Under the pieces are notes generated by a model. It did no database searches. It was not told the origin of the DNA and was given only the letters and a program-made list of their open reading frames with translations. Below, piece by piece: positions 52,527-62,085 of a stretch of DNA of 64,000 nt (positions are counted from its first letter, which is position 1; the number at the start of each line of letters is the position of its first letter). Source of the DNA: Halorientalis pallida (lineage in GTDB: Archaea; Halobacteriota; Halobacteria; Halobacteriales; Haloarculaceae); contig NZ_RDFA01000001.1 in the NCBI RefSeq assembly GCF_004118325.1, forward strand, positions 634,742 to 698,741, given 5' to 3'. A program made the position numbers and the translations under genes.

Positions 52527-52846
52527 TTGTACTCGCGCCAGCGATTCCCGCAATCCTGGCACTTGAAAAATCGCGTCGGCGGTTCGTCGGCCGAACCGGT
52601 CTGTTTGATCGTGTACCAGGCCTTGCCGTGGCCGCAGTCGTCACAGGTCACGTCGTCGGCGGTCGGTTTCCCCTCGAAGTCGGCCCCCTCCTCGGTCTCG
52701 ATCAGTTCGTCGCCGCTCTGTTCCTCCGTGGAGACGAACTTCTCGGCGGCCGCTTCGTCTTTCGCCTGTTCGGCACCACACGAGGAACAGACCATCACGT
52801 CCCCGTCCGCGTGCATCATCGACCCGCAGTCGTCACAGAATTGCAT
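52523..52846 (-). CDS. tfs: Transcription factor S (archaeal TFIIS-like)
   Basis: The 107-residue protein has an N-terminal zinc ribbon (QFCDDCGSMMH, VCSSCGAEQ) and a C-terminal ribbon (VTCDDCGHGKAWY, FKCQDCGNRWREY). The acidic hairpin tip GSADEPPTRFF keeps the Asp-Glu pair that inserts into RNA polymerase and stimulates transcript cleavage in backtracked complexes. ATG 52846 gives the standard start MQFCDDCG. Confidence 0.95.
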   Translation of the reverse strand: MQFCDDCGSMMHADGDVMVCSSCGAEQAKDEAAAEKFVSTEEQSGDELIETEEGADFEGKPTADDVTCDDCGHGKAWYTIKQTGSADEPPTRFFKCQDCGNRWREYN

Positions 52847-52900
52847 GATCGGCGTTGCAGAAACTACGGCCCCGAACCACACTTGGCTCTTTCGACTGGT

Positions 52901-53914
52901 TCAGAGCGGCTGGAGCGACTCGACGCCACGGATCTCGAAGCGGGCACCGCCCGTGTCGCTCTCGGTCACCGCGATCGTCCAGCCGTGGGCGTCGACGACC
53001 CGCTCGACGATGGCGAGTCCGAGGCCGGTCCCGTCCTGATCGGTCGTGACGCCGGGCTCGAACACGTCCTCGCGTTCGTCCTCGGGGATGCCCGAGCCGT
53101 CGTCTTCGACGAAGAAGCCGGTGCCGTCGGCGTTGCCGAGGGCACCGACCCGGATCGCTACGTCGGTCCCTCCGTGTTCGAGCGAGTTTCTGAAGAGGTT
53201 CGCCAGCGCCTGCTGGAGGCGGTCGGGGTCGGTTCGGAGTGTCGCCGCGCCGTTCTCGACGGTCAGGGTGGCCGCGCCGCCGTCGACGGTCTCCCAGGCG
53301 GCGGTGGCGACCGGTTCGAGCGTGCTCCGCTCGCGTTCGTCGATGGCCCGGCCCTCGCGGGCGAGTTCGAGGACGTCCTCGATGAGGGTGCGCATCCGGT
53401 CGAGCGCCTGGCCGACGCGGTCGAACTGTTCGTCCTCGCCAGTTTCGCGGGCCGATTCGAGGTAGGTCTCGGCGACCTCTAGCGGGTTCCGGAGGTCGTG
53501 GGAGACGACGCTCGCGAACGTCTCCAGGCGTTCGTTCCGGTCCTCGAGCCGGTCGACTTCGGCCTGGAGTTTCGCCTGACGTTCGTGGCCGTCGCCGAGT
53601 GCGGTGTAGAGCAGGTAGCCGCCGTCGTCGGTCGGGACGTTGCGCAGCCGGAAGCGACGGTCGCCGTCGGTGGTGTCACAGACGGTCTCGCGGTCGAGGG
53701 CGTCGCCGGACTGGATGGCGCCGGCGACGGCCGACAGGGCATCCTCGGCGGAAAGCGTCGCCTGGAGGGACACCTCGGCACCGTCGACGGCGAAGGTCTC
53801 CCGGAACGCGGAGTTGATAGCCTCGACGACGATGCCCTCGGCCCCTTTGCCGTACTGGACCACGGGGTCGGGGTGGGCGCTGAGCAGGTCGTCGGCTCCG
53901 TCCCCCTCGGCCAT
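52901..53914 (-). CDS. PAS-containing histidine kinase
   Basis: The 337-residue cytoplasmic kinase has a PAS-like N-terminus (~1-110), a coiled segment and HisKA box FASVVSHDLRNPLEVAE near residue 138. The ATPase domain has LANLFRNSLEHGG near 240, DDGSGIPEDERE near 275 and GTGLGLAIVERVV near 298. It is divergent from the HalX response regulator 130 bases away, its probable partner. Confidence 0.92.
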   Translation of the reverse strand: MAEGDGADDLLSAHPDPVVQYGKGAEGIVVEAINSAFRETFAVDGAEVSLQATLSAEDALSAVAGAIQSGDALDRETVCDTTDGDRRFRLRNVPTDDGGYLLYTALGDGHERQAKLQAEVDRLEDRNERLETFASVVSHDLRNPLEVAETYLESARETGEDEQFDRVGQALDRMRTLIEDVLELAREGRAIDERERSTLEPVATAAWETVDGGAATLTVENGAATLRTDPDRLQQALANLFRNSLEHGGTDVAIRVGALGNADGTGFFVEDDGSGIPEDEREDVFEPGVTTDQDGTGLGLAIVERVVDAHGWTIAVTESDTGGARFEIRGVESLQPL

Positions 53915-54044
53915 GTGTGTCGCTCCGGACTTCGGACAGCCACTTAGAGTAGCTGTCGGCCGTTACGAGCGGTGAGCCGACGGCTCGGGTGCCGAAACCG
54001 CGCAAAGGTATTTCAGCGCGCCTCCGATACGACTCACTGCGACT

Positions 54045-54632
54045 GTGCCCCACGAGTCCAGTACCGCGCCGAACGTTCTCGTCGTCGACGACGAGGAGGA
54101 CGTCGCGGAGGCGTACGCCCTGAAACTCCGCGGCGACTACGACACCGAACTGGCGTTCGGCGGCGAGGCGGCCCTCGAGAAAGCCGACGCGACCACCGAC
54201 GCCATGCTGTTGGACCGGCGGATGCCGGACATCCACGGCGACGAGGTCCTCGAGGAGCTACGGGACCAGGGCTACGACTTCCCGATCATCATGGTGACTG
54301 CGGTCGACCCCGATCTCAACATTCTGGAGATGGACTTCGACGACTACCTCTGTAAGCCGGTCGACAAGGAGACGCTCCAGAAGACGCTCGACCAGCACGT
54401 CGACCGGAACGGGACCGACCCGAAGCTAGACGAGTTTTTCAGCCTGCTGTCGAAACTCTCCGTGCTGGAGTCGGAACTCCAGCCGAGCGAACTCGAGAAC
54501 GACGAGGAGTTCCAGCAGCTCAAACGCCGTGCGGTGAAACTCAGTGACGACCTCCGGGGGTCGATGGACGACTTCGAGGAGATCGTCGAGACCCACCGGT
54601 CGGTCGACCGCGGGTCCCGCTCGTCACTCTGA
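54045..54632 (+). CDS. Response regulator with HalX domain
   Basis: The 195-residue protein has a receiver domain (~9-125) with acidic pocket VVDDEEDV, phospho-Asp in LLDRRMPDIHG near residue 58 and Lys in CKPVD near 104. A C-terminal HalX domain (~130-190) follows, a haloarchaeal helical output module of unknown partner. The start is GTG. No DNA-binding domain is present. Divergent placement with the PAS kinase suggests a two-component pair. Confidence 0.93.
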   Translation: MPHESSTAPNVLVVDDEEDVAEAYALKLRGDYDTELAFGGEAALEKADATTDAMLLDRRMPDIHGDEVLEELRDQGYDFPIIMVTAVDPDLNILEMDFDDYLCKPVDKETLQKTLDQHVDRNGTDPKLDEFFSLLSKLSVLESELQPSELENDEEFQQLKRRAVKLSDDLRGSMDDFEEIVETHRSVDRGSRSSL

Positions 54633-55256
54633 GTCGTCACCGAGGTCGACGCCGCTCCCTTCGAGGGCGCGCTGTTCCGCGACGACCGGACAGTTCAACA
54701 ACCGGACCGTCTCCGTGTCCAGAAACTCCACGATTGCTGCGCTCTCGTGAGTACACTCGATCTCGGGCGGCGGACTGAAGTGTTCACACCCCTCACAGAA
54801 ACGGTGTTTCGACACCTCGGAGTAGGTCCGTTCCTCGGCCTCGGCGCCCCCGCTCTCCAGGTCCTCCCAGACGGCGTCGGGGTCGATCTCGTCGACGCCG
54901 GCCGACTCGAAGGCGTCGAAGGGGTCGTCTCCCTCGTCTCGGCGGGTCGTCGAGAACGACGCGAAGGGGTCGTCCGTGGGTTCCTGTACGGTGTCGCCGT
55001 CCGCCTCGTCGGGCGTCGGCGACCCGACCTCGCCACCAGCGTGGGCATCGGCGTCGGCCGAGTCCGCGGTATCGAAGGGATCGTCGCGAAGTCGGCCCGG
55101 TGGCGTCGGGTCGTCGTCGAGGGTCTCGTCGGGAGCGTGGTCCCCGGCAGTGTCGGCAGCGTCGTCGGCGTCGGGTGGCGCCAGCTCCTCGAAGGGGTCG
55201 TCCTCGTCGTCCGGGGCCTCGAAGGCGTCGAAGGGGTCGTCTTCGTCCTCAGTCAT
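54624..55256 (-). CDS. Very acidic protein with C-terminal Cys/His cluster
   Basis: The 210-residue protein begins with ~150 residues of Asp/Glu/Pro-rich disorder carrying repeated DPFDAF or DPFASF motifs (at least five). The C-terminal ~65 residues have HRFCEGCEHFSPPPEIECTH, a probable zinc site. The DPF repeats resemble short linear binding motifs. Its start overlaps the stop of the upstream RHH/coiled-coil gene by 8 bases, so they are coupled and may form a complex. Function unknown. Confidence 0.72.
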   Translation of the reverse strand: MTEDEDDPFDAFEAPDDEDDPFEELAPPDADDAADTAGDHAPDETLDDDPTPPGRLRDDPFDTADSADADAHAGGEVGSPTPDEADGDTVQEPTDDPFASFSTTRRDEGDDPFDAFESAGVDEIDPDAVWEDLESGGAEAEERTYSEVSKHRFCEGCEHFSPPPEIECTHESAAIVEFLDTETVRLLNCPVVAEQRALEGSGVDLGDDSE

Positions 55257-56190
55257 CGTCGTCCTCCGGGGCCTCGATGCTCTGGGCCTTGACGAGTTTC
55301 GGACTGCCGAAGAAGCCGTCCTTGGGTTCGACGTCGGTGACGACGGCCTCACAGTGTGGGCACTCGGGGTCGGTCATGAGCCCGATCTGGACGCCCTCGC
55401 CACAGACGCCACACTTCGCGCGGTCCACGTCCAGTTCGGCGGCGGCGCGTTTGATCCCCTCGACGGAGGTGGCGCGTTTCGAGTCCGTCCGGGTGTCGTC
55501 CCGCAGGTCGCGGACGACGTGAGCCACCGTCCGGACCTTCTCCTCGAGGTCCTCGACGGTCTCGGTCAGGCCGTCGAGTCGATCGGCATTGTCGTCGGTC
55601 CGCTCGTCGAGTTGGGCCCGGAGTGTCTCGACGTCTCCCGCGACCGTCTCGAGGTCTCCGGCGAGTCCGTCGATGCGGTCGGCCAGGTCGGGGTGGCCGT
55701 GGTCGGCCGGTGCCTTGCCGTCGGCCTCCTGTTTGACCTGGATGACGCGCTGGCGAACGTCCTGGATCTTCTCCATGTAGTCGTCTTCGACCGCGCCGAG
55801 GCGATCGTCGAGCCGGTCACCGACCTGCTCGGTGGCTCTGTCGGCCGCCGACTTCGAGACGTCCGCCAGCTGGTCTTCGAGGGCGTCTTGGAGGTGCCGC
55901 TCGACGGCATCTTGCACCTGGGCCTCGACCTCCAGCTGGTCCGTGACGGCGTCGACGATACCGGAGAGTCTGTCGGCGAGGACGTCGTCGACGGCGGTTT
56001 CTACGTCGACGACCTCGGCCAGCGCCTCGGGGTCGTCGTCGATGCCCTCGGTGGCGCGGTGGGCGGCGAGCAACTGGGCGAGGACGGTCTCGCGGTCGGT
56101 ACCGCGGTCGGTGGCCTGTTCGTCGATCCAGGCCGCCAACTCCGGCGGCAGCGACACCGTCACCGGCTCGTCCGTCGGCTCACTGGCCAT
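55249..56190 (-). CDS. RHH, coiled-coil and zinc-ribbon protein
   Basis: The 313-residue protein has three parts: an N-terminal ribbon-helix-helix-like segment (VTVSLPPELAAWIDEQATDR, ~8-50); a long coiled coil (~60-240, with QVGDRLDDRLGAVEDDYMEK); and a C-terminal four-Cys ribbon (CGVCGEGVQ... CPHCEAVV, ~255-285). That layout suggests a DNA-binding or scaffold protein. It is coupled to the DPF-repeat gene downstream. No named family recognised. Confidence 0.75.
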   Translation of the reverse strand: MASEPTDEPVTVSLPPELAAWIDEQATDRGTDRETVLAQLLAAHRATEGIDDDPEALAEVVDVETAVDDVLADRLSGIVDAVTDQLEVEAQVQDAVERHLQDALEDQLADVSKSAADRATEQVGDRLDDRLGAVEDDYMEKIQDVRQRVIQVKQEADGKAPADHGHPDLADRIDGLAGDLETVAGDVETLRAQLDERTDDNADRLDGLTETVEDLEEKVRTVAHVVRDLRDDTRTDSKRATSVEGIKRAAAELDVDRAKCGVCGEGVQIGLMTDPECPHCEAVVTDVEPKDGFFGSPKLVKAQSIEAPEDDDD

Positions 56191-56322
56191 CTAACCGACG
56201 TTGGCCCCTTCGCCAGTTAAGGGTTTGCCACAGTTTATCAGTTCGTAAAACAACGGACGGGCGCGAGAGCGGCGCGCTCGCGCCGGAAATGGCGTTCGAG
56301 CGGACGGGCGGTCCTGAAGGTG

Positions 56323-57159
56323 TCAGCGAATCTTCCGAACGTCGCTGATGTCGAAGCCGGCGTCGCCGATCTCGGTCTCGAAGCGGATGATGTTCTCGTC
56401 CTCGATCCGCGAGAGGACGCCGCGGAACTTCTTGAACACCAGGGTCCGGGCGCGTTCGGAGCCGCCCTGCTCCCACTCGAAAGTCATGGTCCCGTTGGCG
56501 GCGTCGACCAGCTGGCCGTGCTGTTCGGGCGTGACGGTCTCGTGGTTGACGTGGACGAGGATCAGCCCGTTCCAGGAGTGGGCGGCCTTCTGGAGGCCCT
56601 TGACCAGGTAGACCACGTCCGACCAGTCGCGGTCGTCGCCGAGGGCGTTGATGAGGTCCGACAGCGAGTCGAGTACGATCAAGTTCCCCTCCGCGTGTTC
56701 GTTGAGGTAGTGTCCGAGCGCGGCGAAGAGGTCCTCGCGGTCGTGCCGGCCGGCCATGTCCCGGATGTGGCCGGTCTCCTCGGCGTACCAGTCCCGCGGG
56801 ACGCTGCTGGTGTGGAAGTACGACTCGGCCATGTCGACGAACTCGACGGCCTCGAAGCCCGACTCGACGACTTCGGTGTCCATGGTCCGGTTCATCTCGC
56901 GGTAGAGCTGGTCGCTGTCGGCCGTGAAGGAGACGTAGTGGATCTCGTCGGTGACGCTCGCGCCGGCCGCGACGTCACCGTAGTAGAGGTCGTGGAGTTC
57001 CCGATCGGCGTTGGCGAGCCCGTTGAGAATCGCGCTCGTGTACATGAACTCCCGCGACCCGGCCCCCGCCTGGCCCGACAGCAGGACGACGCTGCCCGGC
57101 GGTGCCCCCCCGTCGATGATCGTATCCAACTGCCGGATACCGAAGGGGATGCGGTCCAT
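56323..57159 (-). CDS. HTR-like RecA-fold protein with degenerate Walker A
   Basis: The 278-residue protein resembles KaiC/RadA-type single domains and is of the haloarchaeal HTR-like kind. The nucleotide loop reads SGQAGAGSREF (residues 28-38), so the Walker A Lys is Ser. A Walker B-like NLIVLDSLSDLIN lies near residue 158. Proteins of this group are linked to signal transduction or archaellum regulation. ATP binding is doubtful. It lies 132 bases from the RHH/coiled-coil gene on the same strand. Confidence 0.85.
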   Translation of the reverse strand: MDRIPFGIRQLDTIIDGGAPPGSVVLLSGQAGAGSREFMYTSAILNGLANADRELHDLYYGDVAAGASVTDEIHYVSFTADSDQLYREMNRTMDTEVVESGFEAVEFVDMAESYFHTSSVPRDWYAEETGHIRDMAGRHDREDLFAALGHYLNEHAEGNLIVLDSLSDLINALGDDRDWSDVVYLVKGLQKAAHSWNGLILVHVNHETVTPEQHGQLVDAANGTMTFEWEQGGSERARTLVFKKFRGVLSRIEDENIIRFETEIGDAGFDISDVRKIR

Positions 57160-57222
57160 GCCCCCACCAAACGGACGGGACGATTTACTACTTGCGACGG
57201 GTTCGGCCGTCGAAACGCGGCG

Positions 57223-58185
57223 TCAGTCGATCCGGAGCCCGCGGTTCGCGGGCGCGCTCACGACGACCTGGCCGTCGACGCCCACCGCGTCGAGCGCGTC
57301 CCGTGCGGCGGTCCGGGCGTCCGCGGCCATCGTGGCATCGGTCAGCGCGTAGACGGCGGGCCCCCACGAGGACTGGCCGGTGCCGGTGACGACGGGGTGG
57401 CCCGAGAGTTCGTCGACGATCCGACCCGCCGGCGGGCGGTAGACGCCGCCCTGTTCGTCGGCGTACCAGGCGCCGTTGAGCCGGCCGAGTTTCGCCACGC
57501 CGGCCCCGAAGGTGGCCCGGTCGCCCTCGGCGACCGCCGGGAGGACCCGCCGGAGCAGGACGCCGCCGATCTCGTCGGCGATGCCCGGATCGGCACGTTC
57601 GACCACCGTGCGCATACTCTCGTCTTCGGCCTCGCCGCTCCGGCCCGGGTCGGCGTCGGGGACGACGACGACGAACCGCCAGTCGGCCGGGAGTTCGTGG
57701 CGGGCGGTCACCGGCGGGACCGTCCACGCACCGTCGGCTGGCGGCGCGGCCGTGAACAGTTCGGTGGGGTGGCCACCGTCGACGACGAACCCTCCGCCTT
57801 CGGCGGCCGCGACGCCGACACCGCTCCGTCCGCCACGGCCGAGCGCCGGCGCGCGTTCGCGGAGGCACGGGTCGCGGTCGTGAGCCGTCGCGACCGCCGC
57901 GAGCGTCGCCATCGCGAGTTGCGTCCCGCTCCCGAGGCCGACGTGACGCGGAAGGCGTTCGACGACGGTCAGGTCGACACCGGACACCTCGAGCAGGTCG
58001 ACCGCGGTCCGCGCGTGGTCGGCCACAGCCGCGTCGCCGCAGTGGACGCCCTCGGCGGGGTCGGCCTCGATCACGACTCGTGGCTCGTCGAGGGCGACGC
58101 CGACGCCGCCGTAGAGGCGGTTTCGGGCCAGCGAGAGGTTCTGGAAGCCGAAGTGCAGGCGCGCACCGGCGGCGACGCGAGTCAT
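57223..58185 (-). CDS. GHMP-family beta-ribofuranosylaminobenzene 5'-phosphate synthase-like protein
   Basis: The 320-residue protein has the GHMP-kinase glycine loop GLGSGTQLAMATLAA near residue 83, an N-terminal RLHFGFQNLS and GTGQSSWGPAVYAL near 266, typical of RFA-P synthase (MptG), which joins PRPP and p-aminobenzoate in methanopterin biosynthesis. Haloarchaea use folate-type C1 carriers, so its product here is an open question. It starts at ATG 58185, 40 bases from the small membrane gene. Confidence 0.87.
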   Translation of the reverse strand: MTRVAAGARLHFGFQNLSLARNRLYGGVGVALDEPRVVIEADPAEGVHCGDAAVADHARTAVDLLEVSGVDLTVVERLPRHVGLGSGTQLAMATLAAVATAHDRDPCLRERAPALGRGGRSGVGVAAAEGGGFVVDGGHPTELFTAAPPADGAWTVPPVTARHELPADWRFVVVVPDADPGRSGEAEDESMRTVVERADPGIADEIGGVLLRRVLPAVAEGDRATFGAGVAKLGRLNGAWYADEQGGVYRPPAGRIVDELSGHPVVTGTGQSSWGPAVYALTDATMAADARTAARDALDAVGVDGQVVVSAPANRGLRID

Positions 58186-58224
58186 GGGACAGGCTAGTCA
58201 CTCGCCCGGCATGGCAGTTGCGGG

Positions 58225-58572
58225 TCAGGCCGGGTCGGAATCGGACTCGGACCGCTGGAGGCCACCGCTGACCGTCACAGCGAGACCCCCGAGAATTCCG
58301 AGGAACATCCCCACGAAGAGGCCACCGAGCGCGCCGATCATCGACAGGAGCGAGAACAGCACACCCAGCGGTCCGACGCAGAGCGCGTACCCGGGACGGG
58401 CGAGCGCGACCAGCCCACAGGCGCCGACGAGCGCCGCGAACACCAGTCCGAGGATGGTGAAACTCCCGCCGATGACCGCCAGTTCGGCGCGAAACACCAC
58501 CGGGACCGCTCCGATGATGACACTCGCGATCCACAACACACCTCCGCCGGCCCGCGTCACCCACTCGCTCAT
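58225..58572 (-). CDS. Small four-helix membrane protein
   Basis: The 115-residue protein has three to four membrane helices (GGGVLWIASVIIGAVPVVF, ILGLVFAALVGACGLVALA, LLSMIGALGGLFVGMFLGIL) and a short acidic tail. It is upstream of the RFA-P synthase homologue on the same strand. No family assigned. Confidence 0.7.
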   Translation of the reverse strand: MSEWVTRAGGGVLWIASVIIGAVPVVFRAELAVIGGSFTILGLVFAALVGACGLVALARPGYALCVGPLGVLFSLLSMIGALGGLFVGMFLGILGGLAVTVSGGLQRSESDSDPA

Positions 58573-58714
58573 ATGTCACCAGTGATAATTACGGTCAAAA
58601 AGGGTAGTGATTAATTACGCGGCGGCGTGCGTGACCGAGCCGGTTCGGCGACGAGAGCGGGAGACGGTCCCCGAATCCGGGAAGTTAAAGCGCCAGGGTG
58701 GCAATCCTACGGTC

Positions 58715-60451
58715 ATGAGCCAGCAACCGCAGGACCCCGAACAGAGGGAGGGGAAACCCGACGACCTCCCGAGCAACGAGGTCACCGAAGGGACCGAGAA
58801 GGCGCCTCACCGCGCGATGTTCCGCGCGATGGGCTACGACGACGAGGACCTGTCCTCGCCGATGGTCGGCGTCGCCAACCCGGCCGCCGACATCACGCCC
58901 TGTAACGTGCATCTGGACGACGTGGCGGAGTCGGCCTACGACGGCATCGACGAGGGCGAGGGGATGCCCATCGAGTTCGGCACCATCACGATCTCCGACG
59001 CCATCTCGATGGGGACCGAGGGGATGAAGGCCTCGCTGATCTCCCGGGAAGTGATCGCCGACTCCGTCGAACTCGTCGCCTTCGGCGAGCGCATGGACGG
59101 CCTGGTCACGATCGGCGGCTGTGACAAGAACATGCCCGGGATGATGATGGCCTCGATCCGGACGGACCTGCCCTCCGTGTTCTGCTACGGCGGGTCGATC
59201 ATGCCCGGCGAACACGACGGGCGCGAGGTCACCATCCAGAACGTCTTCGAGGGTGTCGGCGCGGTCGCGGACGGCGACATGACCGAGGACGAACTCGACG
59301 ACCTGGAGCGTAACGCCTGCCCCGGCGCTGGCTCCTGTGGCGGGATGTTCACCGCCAACACGATGGCCTCCATCTCCGAGGCGCTTGGCTTCGCACCCCT
59401 CGGCTCGGCCTCGCCACCCGCCGAGGACGAGTCACGCTACGAGGTCGCCCGCGAGGCCGGCGAACTCGCCGTCGAAGTCGTCCAGGAGCGGCGCAAGCCC
59501 TCCGATTTCCTCACCCGGGAGTCCTTCGAGAACGCCATCGCCCTGCAGGTCGCGGTCGGTGGCTCGACCAACGCCGTCCTCCACCTGCTGGCGATGGCCG
59601 CCGAGGCCGGCGTCGAACTCGACATCGAGGACTTCAACCGGATCAGCGCCCGCACGCCGAAGATCGCCGACCTCCAGCCCGGCGGCGAGAAGGTGATGAA
59701 CGACCTCCACGAAGTCGGCGGCGTGCCGGTCGTCCTCCGGGAACTGCTCGACGCCGACCTGCTCCACGGCGACGCCCTGACCGTCACGGGCGAGACAATG
59801 GCCGACGCCATCGAGGCGTACGACCCGCCCGCGATCAGCGACCTGGACGCCGACTTCCTCGAAACCGTCGACGACCCGATCCACGAGCGCGGCGCGATCC
59901 GGATCCTGACGGGCAACCTCGCGCCCGGGGGCGCGGTCATCAAGATCACCGGCGAGGACCACCTCCACCACGAGGGCCCCGTCCGGATCTTCGAGGACGA
60001 GGAGAACGCCATGGCGTACGTCCAGGAGGGCAACGTCGAGAGCGGCGACGTGATCGGCATCCGCAACGAGGGCCCACAGGGCGGCCCCGGGATGCGGGAG
60101 ATGCTGGGCGTCACCTCCGCCGTCGCCGGCCAGGGCCACGCCGAGGACGTGGCGCTCTTTACCGACGGCCGGTTCTCCGGCGCGACGCGTGGCTTCTCCA
60201 TCGGCCACGTCGCCCCCGAAGCCTACGTCGGCGGTCCCATCGCCGCGCTGGAGGACGGCGACACCATCACCATCGACATCGACGATCTCGAACTGTCGGT
60301 GGACCTCACGGACGAGGAGATCGAGCGCCGCCTCGACGAGCGGGACCTGCCCGAGCCGAACTACACGAACGGTGTACTGGCGAAATACGGGCAGATGTTC
60401 GACTCGGCGGCCAACGGCGCGGTGACCAACCCCGGCGCGAAGCAGGACTGA
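58715..60451 (+). CDS. ilvD: Dihydroxy-acid dehydratase
   Basis: The 578-residue enzyme dehydrates 2,3-dihydroxy acids in valine, isoleucine and pantothenate synthesis. Signatures are TPCNVHLDD near residue 66, the cluster Cys in [13 protein letters not shown] near 134 and in [16 protein letters not shown] near 206, and the C-terminal [18 protein letters not shown] near 490. It should bind an Fe-S cluster. ATG 58715 is chosen; the upstream 36 codons are atypical. Confidence 0.95.
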   Translation: MSQQPQDPEQREGKPDDLPSNEVTEGTEKAPHRAMFRAMGYDDEDLSSPMVGVANPAADITPCNVHLDDVAESAYDGIDEGEGMPIEFGTITISDAISMGTEGMKASLISREVIADSVELVAFGERMDGLVTIGGCDKNMPGMMMASIRTDLPSVFCYGGSIMPGEHDGREVTIQNVFEGVGAVADGDMTEDELDDLERNACPGAGSCGGMFTANTMASISEALGFAPLGSASPPAEDESRYEVAREAGELAVEVVQERRKPSDFLTRESFENAIALQVAVGGSTNAVLHLLAMAAEAGVELDIEDFNRISARTPKIADLQPGGEKVMNDLHEVGGVPVVLRELLDADLLHGDALTVTGETMADAIEAYDPPAISDLDADFLETVDDPIHERGAIRILTGNLAPGGAVIKITGEDHLHHEGPVRIFEDEENAMAYVQEGNVESGDVIGIRNEGPQGGPGMREMLGVTSAVAGQGHAEDVALFTDGRFSGATRGFSIGHVAPEAYVGGPIAALEDGDTITIDIDDLELSVDLTDEEIERRLDERDLPEPNYTNGVLAKYGQMFDSAANGAVTNPGAKQD

Positions 60452-60568
60452 TACAGCTCCGGCATCCGCGCGGGCGGTTCACGTCCGGATCACCAGTCGA
60501 AACCGACAGCCAACGATACAGTCCCTCAACCAGATATAAGTGGATAGATAATCCAGGCCCGAGATGCC

Positions 60569-60787
60569 ATGGACGAACTACTCGAAGTAGCGGAAGTGGC
60601 AGCCGACTTCGGCTTAGAGGGTGTAATGGCCTGGATCGTCCGACTCATCGGGCTGCTCGCGCTACTGGCGGGGGCGGGCATGTGGCTCGTCGCCGACATG
60701 TCGTTGCTCGTCCTGCCGGTGGCCCTGATGGTCGTCGGCCTCGTCTTGCTCGTCGCGCCGAGCATCTTCCTGTTGTTCCTGGAGTAG
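60569..60787 (+). CDS. Small two-helix membrane protein
   Basis: The 72-residue protein has an acidic N-terminus (MDELLEVAEVAADFGLEG) and two adjacent membrane helices (IVRLIGLLALLAGAGMWLV, LLVLPVALMVVGLVLLVAP). It is complete by itself. No function known. Confidence 0.7.
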   Translation: MDELLEVAEVAADFGLEGVMAWIVRLIGLLALLAGAGMWLVADMSLLVLPVALMVVGLVLLVAPSIFLLFLE

Positions 60788-60810
60788 GTTCCGACCGCGG
60801 TATCGGGCCG

Positions 60811-61848
60811 TCAGACCGACTCGATGGTCACGTTGCCGCTGTCGGTCGCGGTGTAGAACCCGGCAGCGTTCTCGCCGGCCGTCACGTTCACCAGCAGCGC
60901 GTCCGCCAGGCCGTCGAAGTCGAGCCCCCACCGTCCGTTCCCGGTGACGGTCAGCGTCGTCGCCCGGAGGTCGCTAGCGTCCCGAACGACGAGGCCGCTC
61001 TCGCCGTTGTCGACCGCCGTGGCGTTCCGGAGCGTCACGTTCGACGCGGGGCCGAGTCGCACCCCGGCACCGCCGTTCGCCCGTGCGGTGGTATCGACCA
61101 TTCGGCTGTCGTCGAACCCGTTGCCGGCCTGCAGGCCGTCGCGCTCGTTGTCACGGACCGTGGTGTTCCGGAGCGTCGTCGCGGTCGTGTCACCGATCAC
61201 GACGCCCCAGGAGTTGTTCGCCGCGTGGGTGTCCGCGAGCGTGACGTTCCGGAGATCGACCACGACGAGGCCGATCTCGTTGTCCCGGACCCGAGTGCCG
61301 ACGACTCGGTCGCTGTCCGCACCGGGCCGCAGGGTGACCCCCCACCGCTCGTTGCCGACCGCGGTGTTGTCGATCAGGGAGATCGTTCCGCTGGCGGCCT
61401 GGAAGCGAAACCGGGGGTCGATCACGATGCCGTCCCGGTTGTCGGCGGCCGTGACGTTGCGGACGGCTCCGGTCGCCACCCCGCCACGGTAGGCCAACCC
61501 GGCCTCCCAGCCCGTCGTCGTGAGGTTCGAGACGGTGACGTTCCGCAGCGTGCCGTCGTTCGTTGGCTCGACCAGCACGCCGGCGGCGTCGGTGTCGCTC
61601 CCGACGACTGCGTTTTCCCGACCGTCGAGAGTCACGTCGCTGGTGGTGATCCTGAGACATGGGTCAGAGGCGTTGGCAGAGAGATTCCCCGCGAGCGTGT
61701 ACCGCCCGGCGTCCTCGATGGTTCGGCAGCTATCGACCGGTGTCGCCTGTGCCGCGGTGCCGGCGGGGAGAAGGGCAAGTGCCACCGCGGCGACCGTAAC
61801 CGCCGCCAACAGCCGACGTGCGGAGACCCGTCCGAGTCGTCGCGTCAT
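60811..61848 (-). CDS. Secreted NosD-like beta-helix protein
   Basis: The 345-residue protein starts with a Sec signal peptide (RRLLAAVTVAAVALALLPAG) cleaved near TAAQA. The body is beta-helix with repeats of about 22-24 residues such as TTVRDNERDGLQAGNG and TVTGNGRWGLDFDG, plus an N-terminal Cys pair (DSCRTIEDAGRY, DPCLRI). This is the NosD/CASH carbohydrate-binding pattern. ATG 61848 is two codons inside an in-frame GTG. It ends without a membrane anchor. Confidence 0.85.
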   Translation of the reverse strand: MTRRLGRVSARRLLAAVTVAAVALALLPAGTAAQATPVDSCRTIEDAGRYTLAGNLSANASDPCLRITTSDVTLDGRENAVVGSDTDAAGVLVEPTNDGTLRNVTVSNLTTTGWEAGLAYRGGVATGAVRNVTAADNRDGIVIDPRFRFQAASGTISLIDNTAVGNERWGVTLRPGADSDRVVGTRVRDNEIGLVVVDLRNVTLADTHAANNSWGVVIGDTTATTLRNTTVRDNERDGLQAGNGFDDSRMVDTTARANGGAGVRLGPASNVTLRNATAVDNGESGLVVRDASDLRATTLTVTGNGRWGLDFDGLADALLVNVTAGENAAGFYTATDSGNVTIESV

Positions 61849-61965
61849 GACCACCGCAACGGTTGCCCGACCGTTAGTTACAGACGGCGTGTTGGCGAGT
61901 AAGCTCGGCTTTTTTCGGCGGAGTGTCGGCGCTCCGGCGGTCGAGACGAGTTGCGGGCCGCTCGC

Positions 61966-62085
61966 TCACAGCCGGATCAGTGTGAGGTCGATCTCGACGT
62001 CCCTGTTTGCTTTCGCGATAGCGACGAGGACCATCCCGACCAGGAGGACGACCGTTCCGGCGGCCAGGTAGACGAGGAGCATCAT
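61966..62085 (-). CDS. 39-residue membrane peptide
   Basis: The frame from ATG 62085 encodes 39 residues: one membrane helix (LLVYLAAGTVVLLVGMVLVA) and a short tail NRDVEIDLTLIRL. It could be a genuine mini-membrane protein or chance. No homologue recognised. Confidence 0.4.
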   Translation of the reverse strand: MMLLVYLAAGTVVLLVGMVLVAIAKANRDVEIDLTLIRL

